The translations under genes were made by a program, and so were the position numbers. 64,000 nucleotides of DNA, from NCBI RefSeq assembly GCF_000739375.1, contig NZ_CP006704.1, positions 2,790,001-2,854,000 of the forward strand, read 5' to 3'. Shown here in pieces: positions 54,041 to 63,893 of the stretch; within the stretch, counting starts at the first letter, position 1; each line of letters opens with the position of its first letter. This DNA comes from Comamonas testosteroni TK102 (lineage in GTDB: Bacteria; Pseudomonadota; Gammaproteobacteria; Burkholderiales; Burkholderiaceae_C). The notes beneath the pieces were generated by a model that saw only the letters and a list, made by a program, of their open reading frames with translations, had not been told where the DNA came from and made no database searches.

Positions 54041-54390
54041 GAGGACTTCCTTAATCTCGAGAGATGTTCGAAAAGCGCGATTGCTGCCATAGCAGTTCGC
54101 GCAAAGAAGCTCAGATTAATCGAGTGGTAAACGAAGGCAACAGGGTATGCAGGGGCTGGTGCAGGCTTTCGGTTTTTGCTATGTCGTGCATAGCAGCTAT
54201 TACCCAGAGGCTATGGCCTTGCCTTCATTTGTAATGTATATGCATGGCCCAAGCCGGAACGGTGCGGCAAGTGTCCGCATCGGCGGTCTTTGGGTGCCGA
54301 TTCCGGGGGGCCGCGGGCATGGTTTCGAAGGGTCTTTGTTGCAGCGCAGCAACTGTTGCTGCTTGACGGCTGCAGCAGATTTGATGCAGC
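54041..54390. other. 350-bp gap upstream of livK, no gene
   Basis: It should carry the livK promoter. It contains a TAGCAGCTAT core (54191-54200) of the dispersed repeat and a perfect palindrome GCAGCAAC-T-GTTGCTGC (54346-54362) just after the pseudouridine synthase stop. I see no convincing reading frame. Confidence 0.5.
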
Positions 54391-55053
54391 TTAAAAGTCA
54401 GGCTCGCTTTTCGGCATCAGCAAAGTGCCGGTGACCGGATGTACCAGCTCCAGTGCCGTCGCATGCAGCAACAGCCTCGGGCTGGCGCTGGCCACCGTTT
54501 CGTCGGCATACAGCGCATCGCCCAGGATGGCGTGGCCCGAGGCGGCCATATGCAGGCGCAATTGATGGGTGCGGCCCGTCAGCGGACTCAGCAGGACGCG
54601 GGTGCAGGTCATCTCCTGCTGCCCGGTCTGCTCCAGCGCCTGCCATAGTGTCTGGCTGCTTTTGCCGTTTTCGTGGTTGATGACTCGCAGCGGACGGCGT
54701 TCCCAGTCGGCCGCGATCGGCAGATCGATCAGCTGCCAGCCCTGGGCATCGGCGGTTTCCGGACCCGCCTGCAGATCACCGGCCACCACGGCGATATAGC
54801 GCTTGTCGACCTGGCGTTCGGCAAAGGCCTGGCCGAGCTGCCGCTGTACGACCGGATTGCGCGCCATGATGACCAGACCCGAGGTGGCCTGATCGAGCCG
54901 GTGCACCACCAGCGCATCGCCGAAATGCTGCAGGGCGCGCAGGCTCAGGCAATCTTGCTTGTCCGGGCCGCGACCGGGCACGCACAGCAGGCCAGAGGGC
55001 TTGTCCAGCACCAGCAGATGCTCATCTTCATAAACACAGTTCAACGCACTCAT
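54391..55053 (-). CDS. RluA-family pseudouridine synthase
   Basis: A 220-residue RNA pseudouridine synthase. The catalytic motif HRLDQATSG contains the nucleophile D54. The family also shows LVLDKPSGLLCVPG, DKRYIAVV and GRTHQLRLHMAASGHAILGD. There is no S4 domain, and the size fits RluA (23S U746/tRNA U32) or a related small member. The exact target is uncertain. Confidence 0.9.
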   Translation of the reverse strand: MSALNCVYEDEHLLVLDKPSGLLCVPGRGPDKQDCLSLRALQHFGDALVVHRLDQATSGLVIMARNPVVQRQLGQAFAERQVDKRYIAVVAGDLQAGPETADAQGWQLIDLPIAADWERRPLRVINHENGKSSQTLWQALEQTGQQEMTCTRVLLSPLTGRTHQLRLHMAASGHAILGDALYADETVASASPRLLLHATALELVHPVTGTLLMPKSEPDF

Positions 55054-55085
55054 TCAAGCACTCATTCAAGCATTTGTCGGTGGTT

Positions 55086-57266
55086 TCAGGGGTTCAGCAA
55101 CTCATGAACGGTGGCGCAGAACTCCTGCACGTCGTTGGGCTTGTGGATCAGGGCCCGGGCTCCGGCTGCAATCGCGGCCTGCTCGATCTCGGCCGTCACA
55201 TAACCGGAGGCCAGCGCCACGGGCAGTTGCGGGCTGACCTGCAAAGCCTGCCTGAGCAGGTCCAGGCCGCTGAAGCCGGGCATGTTGTAGTCGGTGACGA
55301 TGAGGTCAAAGCGCTCGGGCTCGCTTTCCAGGGCCGCCATGGCCTCGCGCGGGTCGGTGAAGCCCGAGACTTCATAGCCGCGACGGCGCAGCAGGCGCTG
55401 GAAAAGAAAGACCAGGGCCTGGTCGTCATCCACATACATCACATGGCTGGCGCGCGTGGCCTGGACCGGCTCGGCCAGCGGCGCTTCGGGCTTGTCCGTG
55501 CGCAGCGGTGCCTGCGTAGGGTGACTGCCGCTCGGCTCGCCAAGGGGAAAGTACAGCGTGAAGCAGCTGCCCTGGCCCAGCTCGCTGTGCACATCGACGG
55601 CGCCGCCATGGGTGCGCATCACGCCATGTACCACCGACAGACCGAGGCCGGTACCCTGGCCCACCGGCTTGGTGGTGAAAAAAGGCTCGAAGATACGCCG
55701 CTGGGTCACGATGTCGATGCCGGGGCCCGAGTCCTGCACCATGAAGACCAGGTATTCGGCCACAGGCAGGCCCAGGCGTTCGCATTGGTAATGGTCGGGC
55801 GCGATGCGCATGGCCCGCATCTGGATGAAGCCGCGCTGGTTGCCAATGGCCTGCATGGCGTTGTTGCAGAGATTGAACAGCGCCTGCTCCACCTGGGTGG
55901 GGTCGGCCATCAGCGGCGGCAGCCCCTCGCTCTCCAGTACCTGCAATTCTATGGAAGGTGGCAAGGTCACGCGCAGCAGGCGCGCCGTGTCCGACATGAC
56001 CTCCTGCACCTGAACGGGGCGGCGCTCGGGCAGGTCGTTGCGGCTGAAGGTCAGAATCTGGCGCACCAGATCACGCGCACGGCGACCGGCTTTTTCGATC
56101 TCGCGCAGGCTTTCCATGGCGGCCGGGTTGTTGGCGCTGTCGACTTTTGCGAGCTCCACATTGCCCAGAATGGCGCCCACGATGTTGTTGAAGTCATGGG
56201 CGATCCCGCCGGCCATGGTGCCCACGGCCTGCATCTTGTGGGATTCGCGCAGCTGGGTTTCCAGCGCATTGCGCTGGGCTTCGGCACGATTGCGGCTGGT
56301 CAGGTCGCGCGCAAAGATGGTGGTGGTGTCGCCGCTGCTGTGGTGCTCGAAGGAGACGCTGATTTCCATGGGGATCTCGCGTCCCGCCATGGTCAGACCC
56401 GTCATCTCGCCCAGCACGGCCTGCGTGGTCAGCGAGGAAAAGGCCAGCGCCCGTGCAGCATCGGGCAAAAAGCGTTCCAGCGGACTGCCCAGCGCATCCT
56501 GGGGCGAGCACAGAAACAGGGCTGCCGCCGTGGGGTTGAAGACGGTGATGCGCTGGTACTGGTCGACGCAGATGATGGCATCCAGCGCAGAGTTGATCAC
56601 CGACTCCAGCCGTCTTTCGCTGGCATAGAGCTGCTGGTTGCGTTCCTGCAAGGCCTTGCGCTCGGCCAGCAGCGGGCCCTGGTTGACCACGGCGCACAGA
56701 TACTGCCAGGTGGCCGGGCCGTTTTGCTGTGGCACGATCACGCCCGCCACATGCAGGTCGCCGCAGAGCTCGAATTCGTCGGTGATCCGGAACAGTACCT
56801 CGTGGACTTCGGCACGCCCCAGCGCCTTGGCCTGCTCGAAGGCTGTGGTCACGCGCTCCGCATCCTTGAAGTGCACAAAGGGCTTGAAGTTGATCAGCAG
56901 CCGATCTTTCTCGGTGGGCTGAAATGCGCGGTGGGCCATGGCATTGGCCTGGACCACCATATCGTATTCGTCGACCACCAGCAGCGGCAGCGGGATGCTG
57001 GCAAACAGTGTCTCAAATCGCTCCGACGCACTCTCGGCCACGGCCTGGCTGTAGTTGAGCACCTCGTTCTGCAGCTCCAGCTCGTGCTGGTAGTTGCGCA
57101 GCTCTGCCACCAGAGCCTGCAGCGGGTCATCATCGTCGGGCACCAGGGGCTGGGTGCTGGCGTTCAGGCCCAACGGGGCGGCGCCCGGGGCCAGCAGGGC
57201 ATGCAGGGGCAGACCGCCGTCGATCACAGGCAGCAAGGGTGGGGGCGTGGGTTCGGAGGAGCTCAT
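55086..57266 (-). CDS. Hybrid PAS sensor histidine kinase/response regulator
   Basis: About 726 residues from the start at 57266 (MSSSEPTPPP); upstream ATGs at 57341 or 57440 are possible. No transmembrane segment is evident, so it is cytoplasmic. Order: a coiled-coil (AELRNYQHELELQNEVLNY), two PAS-like domains (ETLFASIPLPLLVVDEYD; INSALDAIICVDQYQRIT), the histidine kinase core with GGIAHDFNNIVGAILGN (phospho-His) and QDSGPGIDIVTQ, GTGLGLSVVHG, then a C-terminal receiver (YVDDDQ, VTDYNMPG, HKP). No cognate output gene is adjacent. Confidence 0.88.
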   Translation of the reverse strand: MSSSEPTPPPLLPVIDGGLPLHALLAPGAAPLGLNASTQPLVPDDDDPLQALVAELRNYQHELELQNEVLNYSQAVAESASERFETLFASIPLPLLVVDEYDMVVQANAMAHRAFQPTEKDRLLINFKPFVHFKDAERVTTAFEQAKALGRAEVHEVLFRITDEFELCGDLHVAGVIVPQQNGPATWQYLCAVVNQGPLLAERKALQERNQQLYASERRLESVINSALDAIICVDQYQRITVFNPTAAALFLCSPQDALGSPLERFLPDAARALAFSSLTTQAVLGEMTGLTMAGREIPMEISVSFEHHSSGDTTTIFARDLTSRNRAEAQRNALETQLRESHKMQAVGTMAGGIAHDFNNIVGAILGNVELAKVDSANNPAAMESLREIEKAGRRARDLVRQILTFSRNDLPERRPVQVQEVMSDTARLLRVTLPPSIELQVLESEGLPPLMADPTQVEQALFNLCNNAMQAIGNQRGFIQMRAMRIAPDHYQCERLGLPVAEYLVFMVQDSGPGIDIVTQRRIFEPFFTTKPVGQGTGLGLSVVHGVMRTHGGAVDVHSELGQGSCFTLYFPLGEPSGSHPTQAPLRTDKPEAPLAEPVQATRASHVMYVDDDQALVFLFQRLLRRRGYEVSGFTDPREAMAALESEPERFDLIVTDYNMPGFSGLDLLRQALQVSPQLPVALASGYVTAEIEQAAIAAGARALIHKPNDVQEFCATVHELLNP

Positions 57267-57457
57267 GAAACAGGCAGAATTCCCGGCAGTGTAAGCCGGT
57301 CCCGGCTCCTGCCCTAGAAAAAGCGGATCGTTGCTCATCATCGGCCCATTCAAGACCATGTCCCGCAGCAGCCCTGGAGAGGGCATGGACCTTGGGCACT
57401 CATTCACTGATGGCAGGGCGCGTCCTATTGCCGGGTGCATGGGCCTGAATCGGGATG

Positions 57458-57491
57458 AAAAAAGCCAGTGCGACGGCAGTGCACTGGCTTT
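57458..57491 (-). terminator. Intrinsic terminator of the gcv operon
   Basis: On the minus strand AAAGCCAGTGC pairs with GCACTGGCTTT (11 bp, 57461-57471 with 57481-57491), followed by T6. It is 26 bp after the gcvP stop. Confidence 0.9.
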
Positions 57492-57517
57492 GGCGGCGGA
57501 AGGCCGGTCTCGGGCTA

Positions 57518-60421
57518 TCAGTTAGCGTAGGCATCCATGGGCACGCAGCTGCAAAACAGATTGCGGTCACCATAGACGTTGTTCACGCGGCCCACGGGGC
57601 TCCAGTACTTGGCGCGGCGCAGCGCCGGCAGGGGGTAGGCCGCTGTCTCGCGGCTATAGCCATGCTGCCAGTCTGCGGTCAGCAAGGACTCTGCCGTGTG
57701 GGGGGCGTTCTTGAGCGGGTTGTCGTCCCGCGGCAGTCTGCCGGCCTCCACTTCGGCAATTTCGGCGCGGATGGCGATCATGGCCTCGACGAAACGGTCC
57801 AGCTCATACAGGCTTTCGCTCTCGGTCGGCTCCACCATCAGCGTGTTGGGCACGGGAAAGGACAGCGTCGGTGCATGGAAGCCGTAGTCGATCAGACGCT
57901 TGGCAACGTCCTCGGCCATCACGCCGCAGCTGTCCTTGAAGTGGCGCAGATCCACGATGCACTCATGGGCCACGTGCCCGTATTCGCCCGCGTACAGCGT
58001 GGGGAAGTGCTCCTTGAGCCGCGCGCTGATGTAGTTGGCGTTGAGGATGGCGGTCTCGGTTGCCAGCTTCAGGCCCGGTTCGCCCATCATGCGGATATAC
58101 ATCCAGCTGATTGGAAGAACGGCTGCATTGCCCAGAGGCGCTGCGCTGACAGCTCCCACCTGGCGGACAGCGCCTGCGGTGGCATGCCCCGGCAGAAAGG
58201 GCACCAGATCCTCGACCACGCATACGGGGCCGACTCCGGGGCCGCCGCCGCCGTGGGGAATGCAGAAGGTCTTGTGCAGGTTCAGATGGCTGACATCTCC
58301 GCCGAACTCGCCAGGCGCTGCAAGACCCACCAGGGCGTTCATATTGGCGCCGTCCACATAGACGCGGCCGCCATGGCTGTGCACCAGCTGGCACAGCTCC
58401 TTGACCTGGGTCTCGAACACGCCGTGCGTGCTGGGGTAGGTGATCATGATGCAGGCCAGATTGGCGCTGTGCTTCTCGCAGGCCAGCTTCAGATCCGCCA
58501 TGTCCACGTTGCCGTTGTCGTCACATTGGGTGACCACGACCTGCAGGCCCACCATTTGCGCGCTGGCCGGGTTGGTGCCGTGGGCGCTGCTGGGAATCAG
58601 GCAGATATTGCGGTGTGCCTCGCCGCGTGACTCATGGAAGGCCTTGATGGCCAGCAGACCTGCGTATTCTCCCTGGCTGCCCGCATTGGGCTGCAGGCTG
58701 ATGCCCGCGTAGCCCGTGGCCTGACACAGCCAGTCGCGCAGCTGCCGGTCCAGCTCGGCATAGCCTTGCAGCTGGTTGGAGGGCGCAAACGGGTGGATGT
58801 CGGCGAACGCTGGCCAGGTGATGGGAATCATCTCGCTGGTGGCGTTGAGCTTCATGGTGCAACTGCCCAGCGGGATCATGCTGCGGTCCAGTGCCAGGTC
58901 CTTGTCGCTGAGGCTGCGGATATAACGCAGCATGGCGGTTTCGGAATGGTGGGTGTTGAAGACCGGGTGGCTCAGATAGGCTGTGCTGCGCTGCAGGGAT
59001 TCGGGGATCAGCGAGGTCGGGCCTTCGTCCATGGCCTCGATGGTGGGCAGAACCTGGCCCTCCTGGGCAAAGATGCTCCAGAGCAGCTCGACATCGGCCC
59101 GGGTCGTGGTTTCGTCCAGGCTGATGCAGAGATATTCATCCCAGGCCTTGCGCAGATTGACGCCTCGGGATACGGCACGGGCCGCCAGGGCATCGGTTGC
59201 CTCCCGGGTATGCAGGCTCAGTGTGTCGAAGGCCGTGTCGTGGTGATGGGCGCTGAAGCCCAGCTGGGCCAGGCCCCGGCTCAGGATCGCCGTCAGGCGT
59301 GCCACCCGCTGTGCGATGCGCTTCAGCCCCTGGGGGCCGTGGTAGACGGCATACATGCTGGCGATCACGGCCGGCAGGACCTGGGCCGTGCAGATATTGG
59401 ACGTCGCCTTTTCGCGGCGGATATGTTGTTCGCGCGTCTGCAGCGCGAGGCGGTAGGCGGGCTTGCCATGCACATCGACGCTGACGCCCACCAGGCGACC
59501 AGGCAGGCTGCGCTTGTATTCGTCGCGGCAGGCCATGAAGGCTGCGTGCGGGCCGCCTGCGCCCATGGGCATGCCGAAGCGCTGGCTGTTGCCCACGACA
59601 ATATCGGCACCCCATTCTCCGGGAGGTGTCAGCAGGGTCAGGGCCAGCAGGTCGGTTGCCACGATGGCAGCCGCCTGCTTGGCGTGAATGGCTTGCACAT
59701 CGGCCTTCCAGTCCACAATCCAGCCGCTGGACGCGGGGTACTGGATGACCGCGGCAAACAGATCGCCTGCCAGCGCAGTTTCCCACTCCTGCTGGCTGTT
59801 GGCGATCACCACTTCGATGCCGATCGGCCGGGCGCGGGTCTGGATGACTTCAATCGTCTGCGGGTGCAGATCGCCGGCGAGCACGATGCGATGGCTTCTG
59901 GATTTGACAGAGCGCCTGGCCAGCGTCATGGCCTCGGCGGCAGCCGTGGCTTCGTCCAGCATCGAGGCATTGGCAATCGGCATGCCGGTCAGGTCGGTCA
60001 CCATGGTCTGGAAATTGACCAGTGCTTCCATGCGACCCTGCGAAATCTCGGCCTGGTAGGGTGTGTAGGCTGTGTACCAGGCGGGATTCTCGAGGATGTT
60101 GCGCAGGATGACGCCCGGCGTGTGCGTGCCGTAGTAGCCCTGGCCGATAAAGCTCTTCAGCATCTGGTTCTTGCTGGCGATGGCCTTGAGTTCGGCCAGC
60201 GCAGCGGCTTCGGTAATCGGCGCCGGAAGATCCATGGGCCTGGCGCGGGCGATGGAGTCGGGCATCACATCGCGAATCAAGGCGTCCAGCGAGGGCTTGC
60301 CGATGGCGGCCAGCATTTTTTGCTGCTCCTCGGCGTCCGGGCCTATATGACGGGGGATGAATTCGTGGCTGTTTTCCAGCGCTTGCAGCGAAGCGACGGG
60401 GGCGGGAGGCGACATCAGCAT
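57518..60421 (-). CDS. gcvP: Glycine dehydrogenase (decarboxylating), P protein
   Basis: A 967-residue single-chain P protein that decarboxylates glycine and passes aminomethyl to GcvH. It begins with FIPRHIGPD and has both halves of the dimeric forms fused. The PLP lysine lies in [32 protein letters not shown] and the C-terminal [18 protein letters not shown] are diagnostic. It is the last gene of gcvT-gcvH-X-gcvP. An ATG two codons in (60415) is an alternative start. Confidence 0.97.
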   Translation of the reverse strand: MLMSPPAPVASLQALENSHEFIPRHIGPDAEEQQKMLAAIGKPSLDALIRDVMPDSIARARPMDLPAPITEAAALAELKAIASKNQMLKSFIGQGYYGTHTPGVILRNILENPAWYTAYTPYQAEISQGRMEALVNFQTMVTDLTGMPIANASMLDEATAAAEAMTLARRSVKSRSHRIVLAGDLHPQTIEVIQTRARPIGIEVVIANSQQEWETALAGDLFAAVIQYPASSGWIVDWKADVQAIHAKQAAAIVATDLLALTLLTPPGEWGADIVVGNSQRFGMPMGAGGPHAAFMACRDEYKRSLPGRLVGVSVDVHGKPAYRLALQTREQHIRREKATSNICTAQVLPAVIASMYAVYHGPQGLKRIAQRVARLTAILSRGLAQLGFSAHHHDTAFDTLSLHTREATDALAARAVSRGVNLRKAWDEYLCISLDETTTRADVELLWSIFAQEGQVLPTIEAMDEGPTSLIPESLQRSTAYLSHPVFNTHHSETAMLRYIRSLSDKDLALDRSMIPLGSCTMKLNATSEMIPITWPAFADIHPFAPSNQLQGYAELDRQLRDWLCQATGYAGISLQPNAGSQGEYAGLLAIKAFHESRGEAHRNICLIPSSAHGTNPASAQMVGLQVVVTQCDDNGNVDMADLKLACEKHSANLACIMITYPSTHGVFETQVKELCQLVHSHGGRVYVDGANMNALVGLAAPGEFGGDVSHLNLHKTFCIPHGGGGPGVGPVCVVEDLVPFLPGHATAGAVRQVGAVSAAPLGNAAVLPISWMYIRMMGEPGLKLATETAILNANYISARLKEHFPTLYAGEYGHVAHECIVDLRHFKDSCGVMAEDVAKRLIDYGFHAPTLSFPVPNTLMVEPTESESLYELDRFVEAMIAIRAEIAEVEAGRLPRDDNPLKNAPHTAESLLTADWQHGYSRETAAYPLPALRRAKYWSPVGRVNNVYGDRNLFCSCVPMDAYAN

Positions 60422-60511
60422 GGGAGGGACCTATTCTCAAATACTGTGACTGACGGTTTGCATGCCAGGCATGCGTGAATGCCGTATGCCTGAAGGCATG
60501 CGGCCGGTGCT

Positions 60512-61063
60512 TCAAGCAGCGCTGGCCTGTTCCAGCGCGGTGTTCATCAGGGCCAGGCGTTCACTTTCCTGGTCGGCATATTCCCAATCGGGATATTTGC
60601 TGCGTGCCACGGTGTTCAGCCATTGCTGGCAGGCCAGGGCAAGCAGTGCCTGCTGGTGCAGATCGGCATCGATGCTGCCGGTGATCTTGAACTGGCCAAA
60701 GGCCGTGGCCACGTGGGCGCGGCAGACCGAGCGCAGATAGCTCTGGTTCATGTCGTCGCTGGCCAGCCATTGGGCCTTGGCCGCATCGTCATGAGCCAGC
60801 ATGTCCTCGGGCACTGGCAGATCCCAGTCGCTCAGTTGCTGGTGCAAAAAACGCAGCGCCTTGGCGGGCTTGCTGCCCGTCTGCTCCTGGTACCACTCTT
60901 CAAGTGCGGCCAGTGTGTCGCTGCCGTCATCGTTGCCGAAGGGGCTGAAGTCGTCACCGCAGTCGTAGTAGAAGTCCTGGGTCGCGATGCGCACAAAGGC
61001 CGGGTGGCTGGTCTCGCGGGCGAGACCGACTTCCGGATCGTCGAAATACTGGATGGTGCTCAT
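60512..61063 (-). CDS. Conserved-looking protein of unknown function inside the gcv operon
   Basis: A 183-residue protein starting MSTIQYFDDPEVGLARE (61063); an upstream ATG would add nine residues across the terminator-like hairpin and is less likely. It is acidic and soluble, without signal or membrane segment. Trp/Tyr-rich patches (QDFYYDCGDDFSPFGNDD, SKYPDWEYADQES) stand out. The codon pattern resembles its neighbours. It lies between gcvH and gcvP on the same strand, 90 bp before gcvP. I do not recognise the family; a role linked to glycine cleavage is only a guess from position. Confidence 0.75.
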   Translation of the reverse strand: MSTIQYFDDPEVGLARETSHPAFVRIATQDFYYDCGDDFSPFGNDDGSDTLAALEEWYQEQTGSKPAKALRFLHQQLSDWDLPVPEDMLAHDDAAKAQWLASDDMNQSYLRSVCRAHVATAFGQFKITGSIDADLHQQALLALACQQWLNTVARSKYPDWEYADQESERLALMNTALEQASAA

Positions 61064-61073
61064 GGCTGCATGC

Positions 61074-61103
61074 AAAAACGGCCTTCGCAAAGCGAGGGCC
61101 GTT
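61074..61103 (-). terminator. Terminator-like hairpin between gcvH and gene X
   Basis: On the minus strand AACGGCC (61103-61097) pairs with GGCCGTT (61083-61077) with further internal pairs TCGC/GCGA, followed by TTTTT. It sits in the operon, so it probably reduces rather than stops transcription toward gcvP. Confidence 0.75.
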
Positions 61104-61110
61104 GATACGC

Positions 61111-61485
61111 TTAGTTGTCCTTGGCGAAGTCGTTGTAGGCGGTCTCTTCCATCAGACCTTCGAGCTCGCCCACATTGCTCATCTTGACCTTGAAGAACCA
61201 GCCTGTGGCCAGCGGGTCGCTGTTGGCGAGCGATGGGTCATCGCGCAGGGCTTCGTTGACTTCGACGATCTCGCCGGTCACGGGCATGTAGACATCGGCA
61301 GCAGCCTTGACGGACTCGACCACGCCTGCGACATCGCCGGCCTTGAAGGTGGAGCCCACGGCAGGCAGATCCACAAACACCACATCGCCCAGCGCATCCT
61401 GTGCGTGTACGGTGATGCCGACGATGGCGGCATTGGTGTCAGCGGCGTTGATCCACTCGTGTTCTTTGGAATACTTGATGCTCAT
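61111..61485 (-). CDS. gcvH: Glycine cleavage system H protein
   Basis: A 124-residue lipoyl carrier. The lipoylated lysine is K60 in VESVKAAADVYMP. The N-terminal YSKEHEWI and C-terminal GWFFKVKMSN are classical GcvH. It lies 122 bp after gcvT. The length matches the family (about 125-130). Confidence 0.97.
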   Translation of the reverse strand: MSIKYSKEHEWINAADTNAAIVGITVHAQDALGDVVFVDLPAVGSTFKAGDVAGVVESVKAAADVYMPVTGEIVEVNEALRDDPSLANSDPLATGWFFKVKMSNVGELEGLMEETAYNDFAKDN

Positions 61486-61607
61486 GAAAAGCTCCAGATG
61501 GGGGATTCAGGGGAATCGGGTGTTGTTTGAGAAAGGTCCAGATCGCACTTTAGCGGTGTTCTGGCCGCTGTTTGGCAAACTGGCCCGTCTCATCCGCGGC
61601 GGCAGAC

Positions 61608-62750
61608 CTAGCCGCGGTAGTAGCGGGTGGGAACGAAGGGCGTGGCGACCACTTTCATGGGCACGGGCTTGCCGCGCACCATGGCGAAGATTTCCGTATC
61701 GATGGCGGCGTAGTCGGGCTCGACATAGGCCAGCGCCACGGGCTGGTTGAGCGTGGGGCTGAGCAGGCCGCTGGTAATGTGGCCGATATGCTGCCCGTCC
61801 ATGTTCTCCAGCACAGCGGGCTCGCGCACGGGAATGCGCTCCAGCGCAATCAGGCCCACGCGCTTGCGGCGCAGCGATTGCGGGTTCTGCAATTGCTCCA
61901 GCACGATGGCCGCACCGGGAAAGCCTCCCGCGCGTTCGCCGCCGCTGCGGCGCACCTTCTGCATGGCCCAGTTCAGCGCGGCTTCGACGGGCGTGGTGCT
62001 GGTGTCGATGTCGTTGCCATACAGGCAAAGTCCGGCTTCAAGGCGCAGCGAGTTGCGCGCGCCCAGACCGATGGGCGCCACCTCGGGCTGGGCCAGCAGC
62101 GCTTCGGCAAAAGCTGTTGCCGCTTCGCCGGGCAGGGAGATTTCAAAACCGTCCTCGCCCGTATAGCCGCTGCGCGTGATGTAGAGCGCATGGCCTTGCC
62201 AGTCGAAGTGATTGCCGGTCATGAAGACCAATTGCGCAACACCGGGAATCAGGCGCGAGAGTGCCGCAGCGGCTTGCGGGCCTTGCAGGGCCAGCAGGGC
62301 GCGCTCGGGCAGAGGGATGACCTCGCAGCGGTTGGCGATGCGGCTCTGGATATGGGCGATATCGGCCTCTTTGCAGGCGCCGTTGACGATGAGGAACAGA
62401 TCTTCGCCACGGTTGACGAACATCAGGTCGTCCAGAATGCCGCCTTGCTCATTGAGCAGCAGGCCGTAACGCTGTTTGTGCTGTCCCAGGTCCATGACAT
62501 CGACGGGCATCAGCGACTCAAGCGCGGCTGCGGCATCGGGGCCGCGCAGCAGCAACTGGCCCATGTGCGAGACATCGAAGAGGCCGGCGGCCTTGCGGGT
62601 GTGCAGGTGCTCGGCCATCAGGCCTTGAGGGTATTGCACGGGCATGGAGTAGCCGGCAAACGGCACCATGCGGGCACCCAGTTTCTGGTGCAGGGCAAAC
62701 AGCGGTGTGGAACGCAGATCGGAAGAGGTGTCAGCAGCAGTCACAGGCAA
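61608..62750 (-). CDS. gcvT: Glycine cleavage system T protein (aminomethyltransferase)
   Basis: A 380-residue folate-dependent enzyme releasing ammonia and forming methylene-THF. GARMVPFAGYSMPVQYP, FDVSHMGQ and RSGYTGEDGFEISLP are diagnostic. The C-terminal barrel has VRGKPVPMKVVATPFV. It is the first gene of the operon, directly behind a glycine riboswitch. Confidence 0.97.
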   Translation of the reverse strand: MPVTAADTSSDLRSTPLFALHQKLGARMVPFAGYSMPVQYPQGLMAEHLHTRKAAGLFDVSHMGQLLLRGPDAAAALESLMPVDVMDLGQHKQRYGLLLNEQGGILDDLMFVNRGEDLFLIVNGACKEADIAHIQSRIANRCEVIPLPERALLALQGPQAAAALSRLIPGVAQLVFMTGNHFDWQGHALYITRSGYTGEDGFEISLPGEAATAFAEALLAQPEVAPIGLGARNSLRLEAGLCLYGNDIDTSTTPVEAALNWAMQKVRRSGGERAGGFPGAAIVLEQLQNPQSLRRKRVGLIALERIPVREPAVLENMDGQHIGHITSGLLSPTLNQPVALAYVEPDYAAIDTEIFAMVRGKPVPMKVVATPFVPTRYYRG

Positions 62751-62816
62751 GCGCTCCGGTGGTCAAACCAAAATGAGTGGCCATGCATGGCTGGGCCATG
62801 CGTGGCGGGCTTGCCC

Positions 62817-63056
62817 TGCTGTCCGCTTTACCTGAGAGATTCACCGCCCTTGCTTTCGCGGGCAGTTTGCTCCTTCGGTGGATGTCGGCGCACATAAGAA
62901 ATGACGGCCTTCATCTCTCTCCAGCAAGGGACGCTGCAGGTTTGCACACCTTGCAGCGCTTGTCAGTCCTTTTGCCTGAGCGTTTTGACACCGGGTGGGG
63001 GTCTGCGCCTTCGGCGGTGCGAGGCAGCTTCAAGCTGCAGGCACTCTCTCCTGACG
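62817..63056 (-). promoter_or_regulatory. Tandem glycine riboswitch of the gcv operon
   Basis: On the minus strand two aptamers lie in a row. The first (about 63056-62961) has GGAGAG, CGCCGAAGGCGCA and CGCTCAGGCAAAAGGACTG. The second (about 62932-62817) has TGGAGAGA, CACCGAAGGAGCAAACT and TCTCTCAGGTAAAGCGGACAG. These purine-rich junctions are the known glycine riboswitch consensus. gcvT starts 66 bp downstream. It should activate gcv expression when glycine is high. Confidence 0.93.
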
Positions 63057-63152
63057 TTGGCAATTCTAGCGGTGGGCAGGGGACCTGCACCACCGCAATG
63101 AGTGGATTTTGGGGTTTTCGAGCACAGATCGTCTGTCACTGAGCTTGCGTTC

Positions 63153-63689
63153 TCACTGCGGGTCTGTGTTCATGGTGGGCGTGCGAGGGGCGTCGACTTC
63201 TTGGCGCGGAAACACCAACTGATAGGGCTGCTCGAAGCAGGACGTCACAGGCTGGCCCTGGCGCATGCCGGGCTTGAATTGCCAGCGTTTGAGCGATTGC
63301 AGTATGGACTTCACGATGCGTGGATCGGCATCGGCGGGCTGGTAGGCCACACGGCCGAGCTGACCTTGAGCTGTGACTTCCAGACGGAAGACCACCGTGG
63401 TCTCCAATCCGTTCGGAAACCAGTGGGCGCTGATGAAAGGCGTGGTGTGGCGGCGTGGAAGGGGTTGCTGGTCGAGCTGGGCGGGGGGCGTGCAATCTGC
63501 ATTGATCCAGGCGGGCCAATTTACGGTTTGGCCGCCGGAAGCGGGGGCGGAGTCAGCCTGGGGCTGCAGGGGAGTGATGTCGGCCGCCTTAGGCGCCATG
63601 GCAGGGTTGCCGGCGCAGGCACTAAGCAGCACTGCTCCCAAGACGGCCGCGCATGCAGCAAGACAGCGTGAGTGGCGTGAAATATGCAT
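63153..63689 (-). CDS. Lipoprotein with TonB C-terminal-like domain
   Basis: A 178-residue protein from the start MHISRHSRC (63689); an ATG six codons upstream is possible. The lipoprotein signal ends in LLSAC. A Pro/Ala-rich linker is followed by a TonB-C type domain (VVFRLEVTAQGQLGRVAYQ, ADADPRIVKSILQSLKRWQFKPGMRQGQPV). It lacks the N-terminal helix and Pro repeats of true TonB, so it is a periplasmic stand-alone domain. There are no exbBD genes nearby and its function is unknown. Confidence 0.78.
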   Translation of the reverse strand: MHISRHSRCLAACAAVLGAVLLSACAGNPAMAPKAADITPLQPQADSAPASGGQTVNWPAWINADCTPPAQLDQQPLPRRHTTPFISAHWFPNGLETTVVFRLEVTAQGQLGRVAYQPADADPRIVKSILQSLKRWQFKPGMRQGQPVTSCFEQPYQLVFPRQEVDAPRTPTMNTDPQ

Positions 63690-63893
63690 GGCGGCATTCT
63701 CGGTCATCCCCGGTCGATTTTCGGACGCGCTCCCGATGTGTGCTGTTCAGCCTGGGGCGTATTTGTGTCCGGCCGGCCTTGTCCAGGGTTTGTCTTGCGG
63801 GGTCAAACGCCATGTCCGGAGGAGGCAAAACAGATTTTTTGCCGCAGATAGGATTATGACGTTCATCAAAGAACATTTATCCAAGGAGACAAA

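Noticed and set aside
58634..60478. A 614-codon open frame antisense to gcvP
   Set aside because: It mirrors gcvP codons; no domain or ribosome site supports it.
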